Below, piece by piece: positions 1 through 7,811 of a stretch of 64,000 nucleotides of DNA. The notes under the pieces were generated by a model. That model did no database searches. It saw nothing but the letters and a program-made list of their open reading frames with translations, and was not told where the DNA came from. Positions within the stretch are counted from its first letter, which is position 1. Every line of letters begins with the position of its first letter. This stretch comes from Persicitalea jodogahamensis (GTDB lineage Bacteria > Bacteroidota > Bacteroidia > Cytophagales > Spirosomataceae), in NCBI RefSeq assembly GCF_014651615.1, contig NZ_BMXF01000001.1, forward strand, positions 1,149,731 to 1,213,730, written 5' to 3'. A program made the translations under genes and the position numbers.

Positions 1-366
1 CGGGAGGTAAGTGCTGAGACGCTGGGAAAACTCCGCACGGGCGTAACCATCCGCATCAAGGGAAACGTTGATTACGTGACGACGCCCTGCGAAGTAGAAT
101 TGGTTAAAGAACCCGAAAACCTATTTCCCGGCGGCTACCAGTATCACGAGGGCATCCCGCATTCTTGGCTGCGCATCACCCTGACGGAAGGCAAGTACCA
201 CCAGATCAGGAAAATGACGCGGGTTGTGGGACATCCCTGCCAGCGGTTGATTCGGACAAGCATTGAGGGGCTTGAACTCGGTAGTCTGCTGCCGGGAGAG
301 ATGAAGGAAATAGAGGAAGAGGCATTTTTCGAGAAGTTGGGGATTGCTTATAGCGGTAGCCAATAA
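1..366 (+). CDS. Pseudouridine synthase (RluE/RsuA-like), 3' part
   Basis: The reading frame is open from the first base, so the N-terminus lies outside the window; about 121 C-terminal residues are present. The segment GKYHQIRKMTRVVGHP followed by RLIRTSIEGL is the C-terminal core of the RsuA/RluB/RluE family, which isomerises a uridine in rRNA after synthesis. The following LLPGEMKEIEE matches the family's usual ending (L-x-PGE-x-R/K-x-L). The catalytic Asp motif would lie upstream and cannot be checked. RluE (23S rRNA U2457) is the closest subtype by the short C-terminus, but the subtype is inference. The gene ends at a hairpin terminator shared with the convergent gene. Confidence 0.85.
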   Translation, partial: REVSAETLGKLRTGVTIRIKGNVDYVTTPCEVELVKEPENLFPGGYQYHEGIPHSWLRITLTEGKYHQIRKMTRVVGHPCQRLIRTSIEGLELGSLLPGEMKEIEEEAFFEKLGIAYSGSQ

Positions 367-368
367 CT

Positions 369-402
369 AAAAAAGGGCTGGATTTATCCAGCCCTTTTTT
401 AA
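369..402. terminator. Bidirectional terminator between convergent genes
   Basis: An AAAGGGCTGGA / TCCAGCCCTTT stem with A-tract on one side and T-tract on the other. It can end both the upstream plus-strand pseudouridine synthase transcript and the minus-strand T9SS gene. Confidence 0.85.
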
Positions 403-420
403 GGTACTTATAAAAAGACA

Positions 421-2477
421 CTACTGCTTGCTCACCCGTATAACACCCTGACGGTTTTGTCCGTCGGTGGCGCGAATCAGGTAAGTGCCGCTGGGTTGGG
501 CTGTCAAGTCGAACTTCACTTCATTCAGCCCTTCCAGCAATTGCTCGCTGCGCTGCTGCACGGGGCGGCCCGCCAGGTCAAGCACCTGCATCTGGGCAGG
601 GCCGGTGATGCGGCTTATGACCTCCACCGTCAGAACACCCTGCGTGGGGTTGGGGTAACCTTTCACCGACAGCTCGAAAGGAGAAGCCAGCGCCGTTTCC
701 TCTACGCCGATGCGGGCGTTGCCCGAGCCACACGCGCCCATTGTGGCTCCCAGTTTAAGATAGCGTTCGGCTATTTTCTCCGAGACGCACTGGGTCACGC
801 CATAGTAGCAGATCGTGTAGTATTTGTTTTGCGGGCCGCAGCGCTCCACGGGCGTCCCCCCAGCGTTCCAGGAAATGTTGCCGTTGTCAGTAAGTGTGCC
901 AACGGCTGCCACCAAGTTATCGGTTCCTGCATTCGTGCCTGTGTAGCAGAAAGTAGCCAATCCGTTGGCCGCCGTATTGGCAAATCCTGAATTCGAAGCG
1001 TTAGGCCCTGAGATGGTGAAGTCCACCCGGACGCCGCTCACAGGGTTACCATTCTGGTCTTTCACCAGGGCAGTAACGCATTTCTCGGTACCCACGGTTG
1101 CTGTTGAGGTCTTGGGGTTGAGAACCAGACTGCTGACCGTGGCTATGGGAGCGAAGGAAGCCCCGCCCAAGTAGCCATAAGAATCAACATTATTGAATCC
1201 GTACACGGTAATTCCGAAGGGTAGGCCACTACCCGTCAGATTATGGGTGCCTATGGACACGGGGATTGCCGCTCCCGAAAAGCCCGTAGAGCCGATAGCC
1301 GTGAAACTGCCCGCCGGAATGGTTATGCCATCCAGTTTGATGGTTCCGACCGCTGCATTGGGAGCTAAAACGTTGACGTAGTTATTCACAAAGCCGGAAG
1401 AAGGGGTAGTGACGGTGTAGCCGCCTAGGAATTGCTCGTAGGGCGGAATAAGCAACATGAAGGGATCGGCATTCACATTGTCAAAATTCTGACCGTTAGA
1501 GTACTGAGCGACCAGAATCGGCTGGCTGGCCACAATATTGATTGGATTCGTGTAAATTTTTTCAAAAAACTGTCCCCGGTTCAGCGTAGTTTCATTCACC
1601 CCATTGACCGTAATGGTGGTGTTATCGGCACTAGCCAGAAAGCGGTAGGTGTCACCGTTGCGGGTTGCCAACGGAAACGAGATGAAGTTTTTGCCCAAGC
1701 CATCGGTGGGGGCATCTGCTCGACCAAGTGGTCGCAGAAAGTTACATTCGGTGGCACATTGGCACAGCGGGTCCCCGAGAACACCGCGATGGGTTTGCTG
1801 GAAGTAATGACCGACCCTGTGAAATCCTGAGCTGCATCACTGCGCAAATAAAAGGTCTGCCCCTCGTTGAGGATCACGCTGTGGGGAGTGTTGGCGGCAT
1901 AGATGCCTGAACTCGCCTTCAGTGCAAAGTTTATCGAGGTACCATTTTGGGTAGCCACAATGCCAATCTGACTATCTAAGGCAGACCCCCCTATTCCTTC
2001 GTAACTCATAATCAGATACTCCTGCCCCAGGGCGTCGGTAGGCAGCCCCAGGTAAGCGTCTGTAGAGGCCGATCGAAGATTCATACCGTACACTGTAATC
2101 TCTTTGGATGCAGTGACACGGATACCCTTGTTGTCAACGGTTCCCGAACTGGCCAGTGTGGCGTTACTGGGCAACGTGATGGTGGTGATTGTGCCGGGGG
2201 TAGTAGTGAAGTTCTGGGTGAAGGACAGACCGGGAATGGTGACCGTTCCCGTGCCTGCTTCTTCTCCCGTAACGTAAAGAAAAAGATCCGAAGGACCTAT
2301 ATTTTCGTTGAAGCTCAACCAGAAATCAGTCCCCTTATTGTCTTTCAATTGGGCAAATGTCTGGTTGCTACGGACCAGAAAACAAATGAAGAGTAGCAGC
2401 AAAACGTGGGCGAAACGCAGTAGGCATTTCTGTGTTCCCGGCGCGGCAGGAACGGCAAGAGAGGTAAAAGTTCTCAT
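421..2477 (-). pseudogene. T9SS-sorted IgGFc-binding-like surface protein, split by a frameshift
   Basis: Two overlapping frames together make one protein of about 685 residues. The N-terminal frame (2477 to about 1710) has a signal peptide ending FAQ and the repeat-rich beta fold of the IgGFc-binding N-terminal family, with the family-typical CDHLVEQMPP. The frame continues in another phase from about 1710 (LGKNFISFPLATRNGDTYRFLA), then a group-1 bacterial Ig-like domain (VSGVRVDFTI), the Cys module CYYGVTQCVSEK and a T9SS type A sorting domain (YPNP near the start, GTYLIRA near the end). The shift falls in five consecutive G at 1708-1712; six would restore MPPTDGLGKN. It could be a real pseudogene, phase variation or a sequencing error; the intact sorting domain argues for a recent or technical event. 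Confidence 0.8.
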
Positions 2478-2923
2478 ACTTTAATGCGGACAAAGGGTGA
2501 ATGGAAAGGACAATATTTTCTAAATCAAATGTATTGTCTTTGTGAATCTATTTTTAGCAAAACTTATCGAGTGGTAACTGGTATTTAAGCCTTATTTTTT
2601 TTAGTAACCAGGTAACTATATCACTAGGCTTTTTTTAAAATATGATGTTAGAAAATTATGCTTCTGTCTTATGAAGTATATAGGGAGACATCGGTAAAAC
2701 TTATTTTTTTGTCACTTATTTTTTTCTTATAAAAAATACCATTTTTTTTTGGGGGGGATGCAAATGCCCAAGATTTACTGACACATACAGCAATTGTTTG
2801 AAGAGCCCAGTAGTCTTAAATTTAAAACGGCAGACTGGAAATTTCCAGTCTGCCGTTTTGGGCTCTGCATTTTTTAATAAAACGATCAAAAAGTAGTCGT
2901 TTGTCTGTCTGCCGAAAAGCCAA
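2478..2923. other. AT-rich intergenic region
   Basis: About 450 bp with no convincing gene. It holds the upstream region of the minus-strand T9SS gene, a long T-tract followed by eight G near 2744-2758, and the palindrome described separately. A minus-strand frame here is lysine-rich and has no family features. Confidence 0.6.
2824..2859. terminator. 36-bp perfect palindrome, likely terminator
   Basis: Two 18-bp arms (AAAACGGCAGACTGGAAA and its complement) meet with no spacer. It lies 65 bp after the stop of the minus-strand creatininase-family gene and has T/A tails in both directions, as in a factor-independent terminator. Confidence 0.75.
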
Positions 2924-3679
2924 CTACTCATACATCCCATCCGTTTTTGCCAACTCATAGAAAAAGCCTCCCAGTTTCTCGGTCAAATCTTTAAAGAATT
3001 GCTTTCCCTTAGCGGCAGTGGCTTTCTTCGGGTTGCCAATGCCAGTATCCGCCGTTACCTGCGACCATTTGCGTTCACTCCACGCCCAGCCTTCCCGAAA
3101 GGCGGTAACAGTATGCTGTTTGGCTACACCGTCGCCCGCCTCTTCCAGCGGAAGTACCAGGTCGGGGCGCAGGTGTAGCATCACGCTGGTTTCGAGTTCG
3201 TCGGCGTGGTCGCCTTTTTCCTCGAAGTAGTCATTCCGGTTCAGGATATTGAACCAAAAACAGAAACTCAGGTGCATCCGGGGGTACTTTACACCCAGCT
3301 CACGAAGCATCGGCTTGAAGTCATTGCCGCCGTGGCTGTTCAGCACGAGTAGTTTGCGGATGCCCTGCCGATCAAGTACCTCCACGACGTCGTTGAGCAC
3401 GGCAAGTTGGGTACTTGGATGCATGTTGATATCCAGCAGGATGTCGGTCTGGCCGCTGTTGACACCGAATGGAACGGTGGGCAGAACGATAACTTTTGCG
3501 CCCCATTCCCACGCAATGCGGGCCGATTCGGCCGCAATGTGGTCGGCTTCGTATACATCAGTGCCGTAGGGAAGGTGGTAGTTATGGGCTTCGGTCGCGC
3601 CCCAGGGCAGGATAGCCAGCTCGAACTTTTCGTCCTGAATGGCTTTATAGTTGGTTTCGGCCAGGATGTATGGTTTCAT
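2924..3679 (-). CDS. Creatininase-family amidohydrolase
   Basis: A 251-residue protein of the creatininase/creatinine amidohydrolase family, whose members are metal-dependent amidases or cyclic-amide hydrolases. The family landmarks are present in order: ILPWGATEAHNYHLPYGTD (metal ligands Glu and His, with the downstream Asp), LVLNSHGGND, and DHADELETS (the second metal-binding block). Length is normal for the family. No signal peptide, so cytoplasmic. The true substrate is not given by the sequence; many Bacteroidota members are not creatininases. It stands alone, divergent from the ceramidase-like gene. Confidence 0.9.
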   Translation of the reverse strand: MKPYILAETNYKAIQDEKFELAILPWGATEAHNYHLPYGTDVYEADHIAAESARIAWEWGAKVIVLPTVPFGVNSGQTDILLDINMHPSTQLAVLNDVVEVLDRQGIRKLLVLNSHGGNDFKPMLRELGVKYPRMHLSFCFWFNILNRNDYFEEKGDHADELETSVMLHLRPDLVLPLEEAGDGVAKQHTVTAFREGWAWSERKWSQVTADTGIGNPKKATAAKGKQFFKDLTEKLGGFFYELAKTDGMYE

Positions 3680-3950
3680 AGGTATAGATCAGTCCGCCGT
3701 AGCGGTTTAAGGGGTTTGGGTTTAATCGACTGACGCGGACAATTTCCCCGCATTTTTTTATTTATTCAAATAATCCTCTCCCCTGAAAGGTTTGGGGTGT
3801 AAATTTGAGACAAATACAGCTACAAAGTACTACTCCTGGCAAACCCAACAGTCGAAGAACGTTCAGTGCTTTATGGCTTAGGTACTTTGAAACATTATCA
3901 CGCGAATACTTAGGTACTTTGCGCCTTTGTCGCTTTGGAACTCAAAAAGA
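3680..3950. promoter_or_regulatory. Divergent intergenic region
   Basis: About 270 bp between divergent genes, expected to hold both promoters. The plus side shows repeated TACTTTG elements at about 3890 and 3914, one base short of the Bacteroidota -7 consensus TAnnTTTG. No further structure was seen. Confidence 0.4.
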
Positions 3951-5297
3951 ATGAAAACCTTCCTTAAAATCCTGGCCGGAGTGGTAGTGGCCCTACTCCT
4001 TTTTGTGGCAAGCGCCGTCACGACGATCGACTACACACCTTATCGCGACATGGATTACTACCGCGAGTGGAAGGAGAACATCGGCGCGGTGCGGATGTTG
4101 GCAGACACCGCCGGGCAGCCCTTGCGGGCGGGCTGGGCCAAAGCAAACATCACACCGCCACAGCCAGGTCCGATGGCGGGCTACGGCAACCGCTGGGGCA
4201 AACCCTACGAGAGCGTCCATGATTCGGTGTATGTAAGGGCTATTTTCCTGGATAACGGACTGACTCAGGCTGCAATCGTGGCGGCAGATCTGCTCATTAT
4301 TCCGCCCACCGTTACCGAAGCCCTGAAAGAGCGGTTGCCGAGCGTGGGTCTCACATTCGGGCAGGTATTTCTGGGCGCAACCCACAGCCATAACAGCATT
4401 GGCGGCTGGGGCGACACCATCACGGGTGAACTCTTTGCGGGTGATTACGACCCGGCGGTCGTCGACCGCATCGCTGACGCCATGATTCGGGCGATTCAAA
4501 TCGCCAAAGACAAACGTGAAACCGTAGAGGTGGGCTACATGCAAGTGCAGGACACCACGGACATCCGCAACCGGCTTACGGGCGAAAAGGCCACGATCGA
4601 TCCCTGGGTGCGAAACCTGCTGATGCGCGGTGCTGGCGGACAAACGGCCCTGTTGAGTTCGTATGCCGCACACTCCACCACGCTGGACTCAAAAACGATG
4701 GCGCTTTCACGCGACTATGCCGGAGCGCTGGTAGATTCGTTGGAATCGGGGGAGTCTGATTTTGCCATGTTTCTGGCCGGGGCAGTGGGCAGTATGGGCC
4801 CCCGGGAGGTGGGCGAAACCGAATTTGGGCAAGTAGCTCACCAGGCCGATGGGGTGGAAGGGGCTATTCAATCGAAGATTGGGGAAATTGTTGCCCAGCC
4901 TGTCTATGTTCTTGAATCTTTTACGGTCATGCTGCCTTTACGGGAGCCGACACCACGGCTGAATACAACCTGGGCATTGCGTCCCTGGGTTTTTCGCTGG
5001 GCTTTTGGGGACTACCCTTCCTTTGTAAAAGCCCTGCGCGTGGGCAACGTGCTGATGGTGGGCTTACCCTGCGATTTTTCGGGTGAGTTGATGGCTGAAC
5101 TGAGTAAGTACGCTACCGCCAGAGGTTTACAATTGATGGTGACCAGTTTTGATGGGGCGTACGCAGGATATATTACCGACGACCGCCACTTCGACAAAAA
5201 TCTCTACGAAACCGTGACTATGAGCTGGTTCGGTCCTTACAACGGGGCCTACTTCTCGGAGGTAGTTCGGGATGTGGTGGATGTGATGAGTTTTTAA
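3951..5297 (+). CDS. Neutral/alkaline ceramidase-like hydrolase
   Basis: 448 residues starting at ATG 3951, chosen because it opens a signal-anchor (MKTFLKILAG then a run of V/L/A); an in-frame TTG 24 bp earlier only adds a polar tail. The body matches the N-terminal catalytic domain of neutral/alkaline non-lysosomal ceramidases: WAKANITPP, the zinc-site motif GATHSHN (His145, His147) and AAHSTTL. These zinc enzymes hydrolyse the amide of ceramide or related lipids. The protein is shorter than classical ceramidases and appears to lack their C-terminal Ig-like domain, so the substrate may be another amide or ester. Expected at the periplasmic face of the inner membrane. Confidence 0.8.
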   Translation: MKTFLKILAGVVVALLLFVASAVTTIDYTPYRDMDYYREWKENIGAVRMLADTAGQPLRAGWAKANITPPQPGPMAGYGNRWGKPYESVHDSVYVRAIFLDNGLTQAAIVAADLLIIPPTVTEALKERLPSVGLTFGQVFLGATHSHNSIGGWGDTITGELFAGDYDPAVVDRIADAMIRAIQIAKDKRETVEVGYMQVQDTTDIRNRLTGEKATIDPWVRNLLMRGAGGQTALLSSYAAHSTTLDSKTMALSRDYAGALVDSLESGESDFAMFLAGAVGSMGPREVGETEFGQVAHQADGVEGAIQSKIGEIVAQPVYVLESFTVMLPLREPTPRLNTTWALRPWVFRWAFGDYPSFVKALRVGNVLMVGLPCDFSGELMAELSKYATARGLQLMVTSFDGAYAGYITDDRHFDKNLYETVTMSWFGPYNGAYFSEVVRDVVDVMSF

Positions 5298-5303
5298 ATT
5301 ACG

Positions 5304-5330
5304 AAGCCAATAAGCCAATAAGCCAATAAG
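5304..5330. repeat. Short tandem repeat, 8-bp unit AAGCCAAT
   Basis: Three perfect head-to-tail copies of AAGCCAAT followed by AAG, directly after the ceramidase-like gene. Confidence 0.9.
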
Positions 5331-5372
5331 TTTTTGGCAATAAGTAGGTAAACAAGGCCAAACACCTAACTT

Positions 5373-5409
<37 letters not shown>

Positions 5410-5413
5410 TCCT

Positions 5414-5959
5414 TTGACTCCCCGAAAAGTTAGCCATTCCCGCACTACACTCACTGAGTTGATGATCCCGAGTTATGCCAACTTTGGGGGTAAAATTCAC
5501 GGTGGTATCCTGCTGTCCCTCATGGATAAAGTCGCTTATGCCTGCGCGTCTCGCCACGCAGGAACGTACTGCGTCACGGTGACGGTGGACAACGTCAACT
5601 TTCTACAGGCCGTGGACGTTGGCGATCTGGTGTCGCTGCATGCCTCCGTCAATTTTGTCGGACGTACTTCCATGGTGGTGGGTATCAAGGTCATCGCCGA
5701 GAATGTGCATACGGGTTTGCAGAAACACACCAATACGTCCTACTTTACCATGGTAGCTAAGGATGAAGCCGGTAACCCTACACCGGTACCGCCTTTATTG
5801 CTGGAAACCCCTGAGGATGCCCGCCGCTTTCTGGAAGCCATCAAGCGGCGCGAGATAAAAGAAGAATCGAGTGATGCGTTCGATAATGAGAAAAACCGCA
5901 TGACCCTGGAAAGTGACTTGGAAAAACTGAATAGTTACCGTTGCGTAGTGGGGTATTAG
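5414..5959 (+). CDS. Acyl-CoA thioesterase (hotdog fold)
   Basis: 181 residues. It belongs to the hotdog-fold acyl-CoA thioesterase family (YciA/BACH-like), which hydrolyses acyl-CoA to free acid and CoA in the cytoplasm. The N-terminal block VSHSRTTLTELMIPSYAN then GGKIHGGILLSLMDKVAY matches the family, including the GG-x-L-h-x-x-MD region with the catalytic Asp. The start is a TTG at 5414: the family's conserved N-terminal block begins only a few residues later, so the first ATG (5462) would cut into it. The C-terminal 45 residues are charged and less conserved. Confidence 0.85.
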   Translation: MTPRKVSHSRTTLTELMIPSYANFGGKIHGGILLSLMDKVAYACASRHAGTYCVTVTVDNVNFLQAVDVGDLVSLHASVNFVGRTSMVVGIKVIAENVHTGLQKHTNTSYFTMVAKDEAGNPTPVPPLLLETPEDARRFLEAIKRREIKEESSDAFDNEKNRMTLESDLEKLNSYRCVVGY

Positions 5960-6039
5960 AGTTCTGTGGCACGCTTTTTATCTGAAACAGAAAACAAATT
6001 TAACCCCTTCATTTTTTCTAATTCAAACCCCAATTTTGT

Positions 6040-6687
6040 ATGAAAAAGATCAGTACTATTTACTTGTTAAGCGCCATTGTGCTGCTCGGTAGCTGTGCCC
6101 GCGAGTACCCCACGTTCAATCAAATGCCAACGAATGCTTCTTACAGCAAAAAGGCAAGTGCAGTGGAACAACCCACAGCGGTTGAAAAGGCAGAGGTAGA
6201 AGTTGCAGTGGCTGAACAGCCCGCCGCCAAGGCCCCCAAAATCGAGGAACTGAGCGCTAATCCTGAGGTAGTGAAAATGCTGGCCGAAAATTCGCCTAAG
6301 CAAATTGACGAGCAACTGGAAAGAGCGCTGGCTACCACGGAAGGAAAGGCTCTGATGGCTAAGCCGCTGGTTGCCGCACAAATCAATAAAGCCCGCAAGA
6401 TGATTGCCCAGAACGAACTGCGCAACTCTCCCATGTCAACTGTGGAAGCTTCCAAGGCCAGCAAGCTTGTCAACAACACGCTGAAAAAGCAGATGGAGAA
6501 ATCCACTTTGGCTCCGGCTTCTGAGAAGGCTGCCAAAGCGCTGAACAATAAAATACGCATTGGTCTGATTCTGGTACTGGTCGGACTGCTGCTGTACCTT
6601 ATTCCCGGACTCGGCTACGCCGTCGGAAGCATCGTTACAGTGATCGGTCTTGTCTTTATCGTCCTCGGGCTTCTGGACAACGTCTGA
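6040..6687 (+). CDS. Lipoprotein with C-terminal double membrane hairpin
   Basis: 215 residues, function not recognised. MKKISTIYLLSAIVLLGSC is a lipoprotein signal with lipobox LGSC. The middle (about 40-170) is Ala/Glu/Lys-rich and probably helical. The end has two hydrophobic stretches (about 176-192 and 196-213, GLILVLVGLLLYLIPG and VTVIGLVFIVLGLL) separated by a Gly-rich turn, like small Bacteroidota envelope proteins. A lipid anchor plus C-terminal membrane segments would place the helical middle on the membrane surface. It is followed by a terminator. Confidence 0.7.
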   Translation: MKKISTIYLLSAIVLLGSCAREYPTFNQMPTNASYSKKASAVEQPTAVEKAEVEVAVAEQPAAKAPKIEELSANPEVVKMLAENSPKQIDEQLERALATTEGKALMAKPLVAAQINKARKMIAQNELRNSPMSTVEASKASKLVNNTLKKQMEKSTLAPASEKAAKALNNKIRIGLILVLVGLLLYLIPGLGYAVGSIVTVIGLVFIVLGLLDNV

Positions 6688-6728
6688 GTAAGTATAGATT
6701 CAGTCTAGCTTCCACACCATACTTCAAG

Positions 6729-6765
6729 CGCCAATCCTAAACAATCGTTTCGGATTGGCGTTTTT
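6729..6765 (+). terminator. Terminator after the lipoprotein gene
   Basis: CGCCAATCC (6729-6737) pairs with GGATTGGCG (6752-6760), followed by five T. Confidence 0.85.
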
Positions 6766-6781
6766 GTGTAAAAAGAAATGT

Positions 6782-7198
6782 ATGTCGTCAATTCTTGTCG
6801 TTCTGTGGATGCTTATGGCCAGCGTAGAAATGGCTCCTGCCCAACTTTCTGTCGAAATTACCAAGCTCACCCAGTCCGGTGGGACGTTGCGCGTTGCGCT
6901 TTACAAGCCAGGCGCGAAGTTTGGCAAAACGACACCCGATTTTTATAAAAACATTGCCATCAACCAGCCCGGAAATCAGGTAGTCAGTTTTGAAGTACCT
7001 CCGGGTACCTACGCCGTCGCTGTCTATCACGATCTGAACGACAACAACAAAATGGACCGGAATCTGATCGGCTACCCAAAAGAGCCGTTCGGGTTCAGCA
7101 ATAACTACCGACCTACCGTCGCCGCGCCCGACTTCGAGGATTGCGCCTTCCAGTTGACGGAAAAAGGTGCCACTATTTCCATCAGTCTGATCGACTGA
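6782..7198 (+). CDS. DUF2141 exported protein, copy 1
   Basis: 138 residues from ATG 6782; the frame is open upstream, but that part overlaps the terminator and would precede the signal peptide. The signal peptide ends MAPAQ. The mature part has the DUF2141 pattern: GTLRVALYKPG, a beta-rich middle, the acidic loop YHDLNDNNKMDRN and GYPKEPFGFSNN. The D-x-N-D-N-x-x-x-D loop looks like a calcium-type ligand set (inference). Function of the family is unknown. A paralogue follows 67 bp downstream. Confidence 0.8.
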   Translation: MSSILVVLWMLMASVEMAPAQLSVEITKLTQSGGTLRVALYKPGAKFGKTTPDFYKNIAINQPGNQVVSFEVPPGTYAVAVYHDLNDNNKMDRNLIGYPKEPFGFSNNYRPTVAAPDFEDCAFQLTEKGATISISLID

Positions 7199-7265
7199 AT
7201 CCGCTTTTTACAATCAGGAAAATGTTTTTTCTTTGCCCTCGCAATAAAGGCGCCGGCTAAAACAA

Positions 7266-7721
7266 ATGCGGCGTCTCGGCGTTTTCCGGCAAAAATACAT
7301 CTGCATGTTCCTTATCAATCTTTTGATCCTCCTGTGTGTCGGCGCCGCAACTGCACCAGTCACCAGGCTGCACATTGAAATCCAGAATATTCAGAAATCC
7401 GGCGGTACGCTCAGGGTGGGCATCTACAAACCGGGCGAGAAGTTTAAGACCGCCACTCCTTTCATGAACAGGCAGATCAGAATTGAAAAGCCCGGCGTTC
7501 AGCGCGTAGAGTTCGAGCTGGCACCCGGTACGTACGCCGTTGCCCTGTACCACGATTTGAATGATAATAACAAGATTGACAAACACTTCTTCGGCTATCC
7601 CAAGGAACCGTTTGGCCTGAGTAACAATTTTCGCCCGCTCTTCTCGGCTCCCGAATTCCACGACTGCGCCATCGAACTTCCGGTTCATGGCAAGAGCATA
7701 TCGATTGCGCTGATCGATTGA
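7266..7721 (+). CDS. DUF2141 exported protein, copy 2
   Basis: 151 residues, or about 138 if it starts at the internal ATG 7305, which places the hydrophobic signal (MFLINLLILLCVGAATA) at the N-terminus and matches the length of the first copy. It shares with copy 1 SGGTLRVGIYKPG, YHDLNDNNKID and GYPKEPFGLSNN, so the pair is a tandem duplication that has since diverged at the signal peptide and the C-terminus. Probably co-transcribed with copy 1. Confidence 0.8.
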   Translation: MRRLGVFRQKYICMFLINLLILLCVGAATAPVTRLHIEIQNIQKSGGTLRVGIYKPGEKFKTATPFMNRQIRIEKPGVQRVEFELAPGTYAVALYHDLNDNNKIDKHFFGYPKEPFGLSNNFRPLFSAPEFHDCAIELPVHGKSISIALID

Positions 7722-7811
7722 GTGTTCCACCAATGATTTTTTTCATTCGCAGCCCAAAGTGCGTAGCTTTGTTGGTCGCGCATTGATTTTTGCCAAATAA
7801 AATTTCCTGCA

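Noticed and set aside
2716-2958. 80-codon minus-strand frame at the end of the creatininase gene
   Set aside because: It overlaps the end of the creatininase gene, runs across the 36-bp palindromic terminator and ends in poly-Lys from a T-tract; no family pattern.
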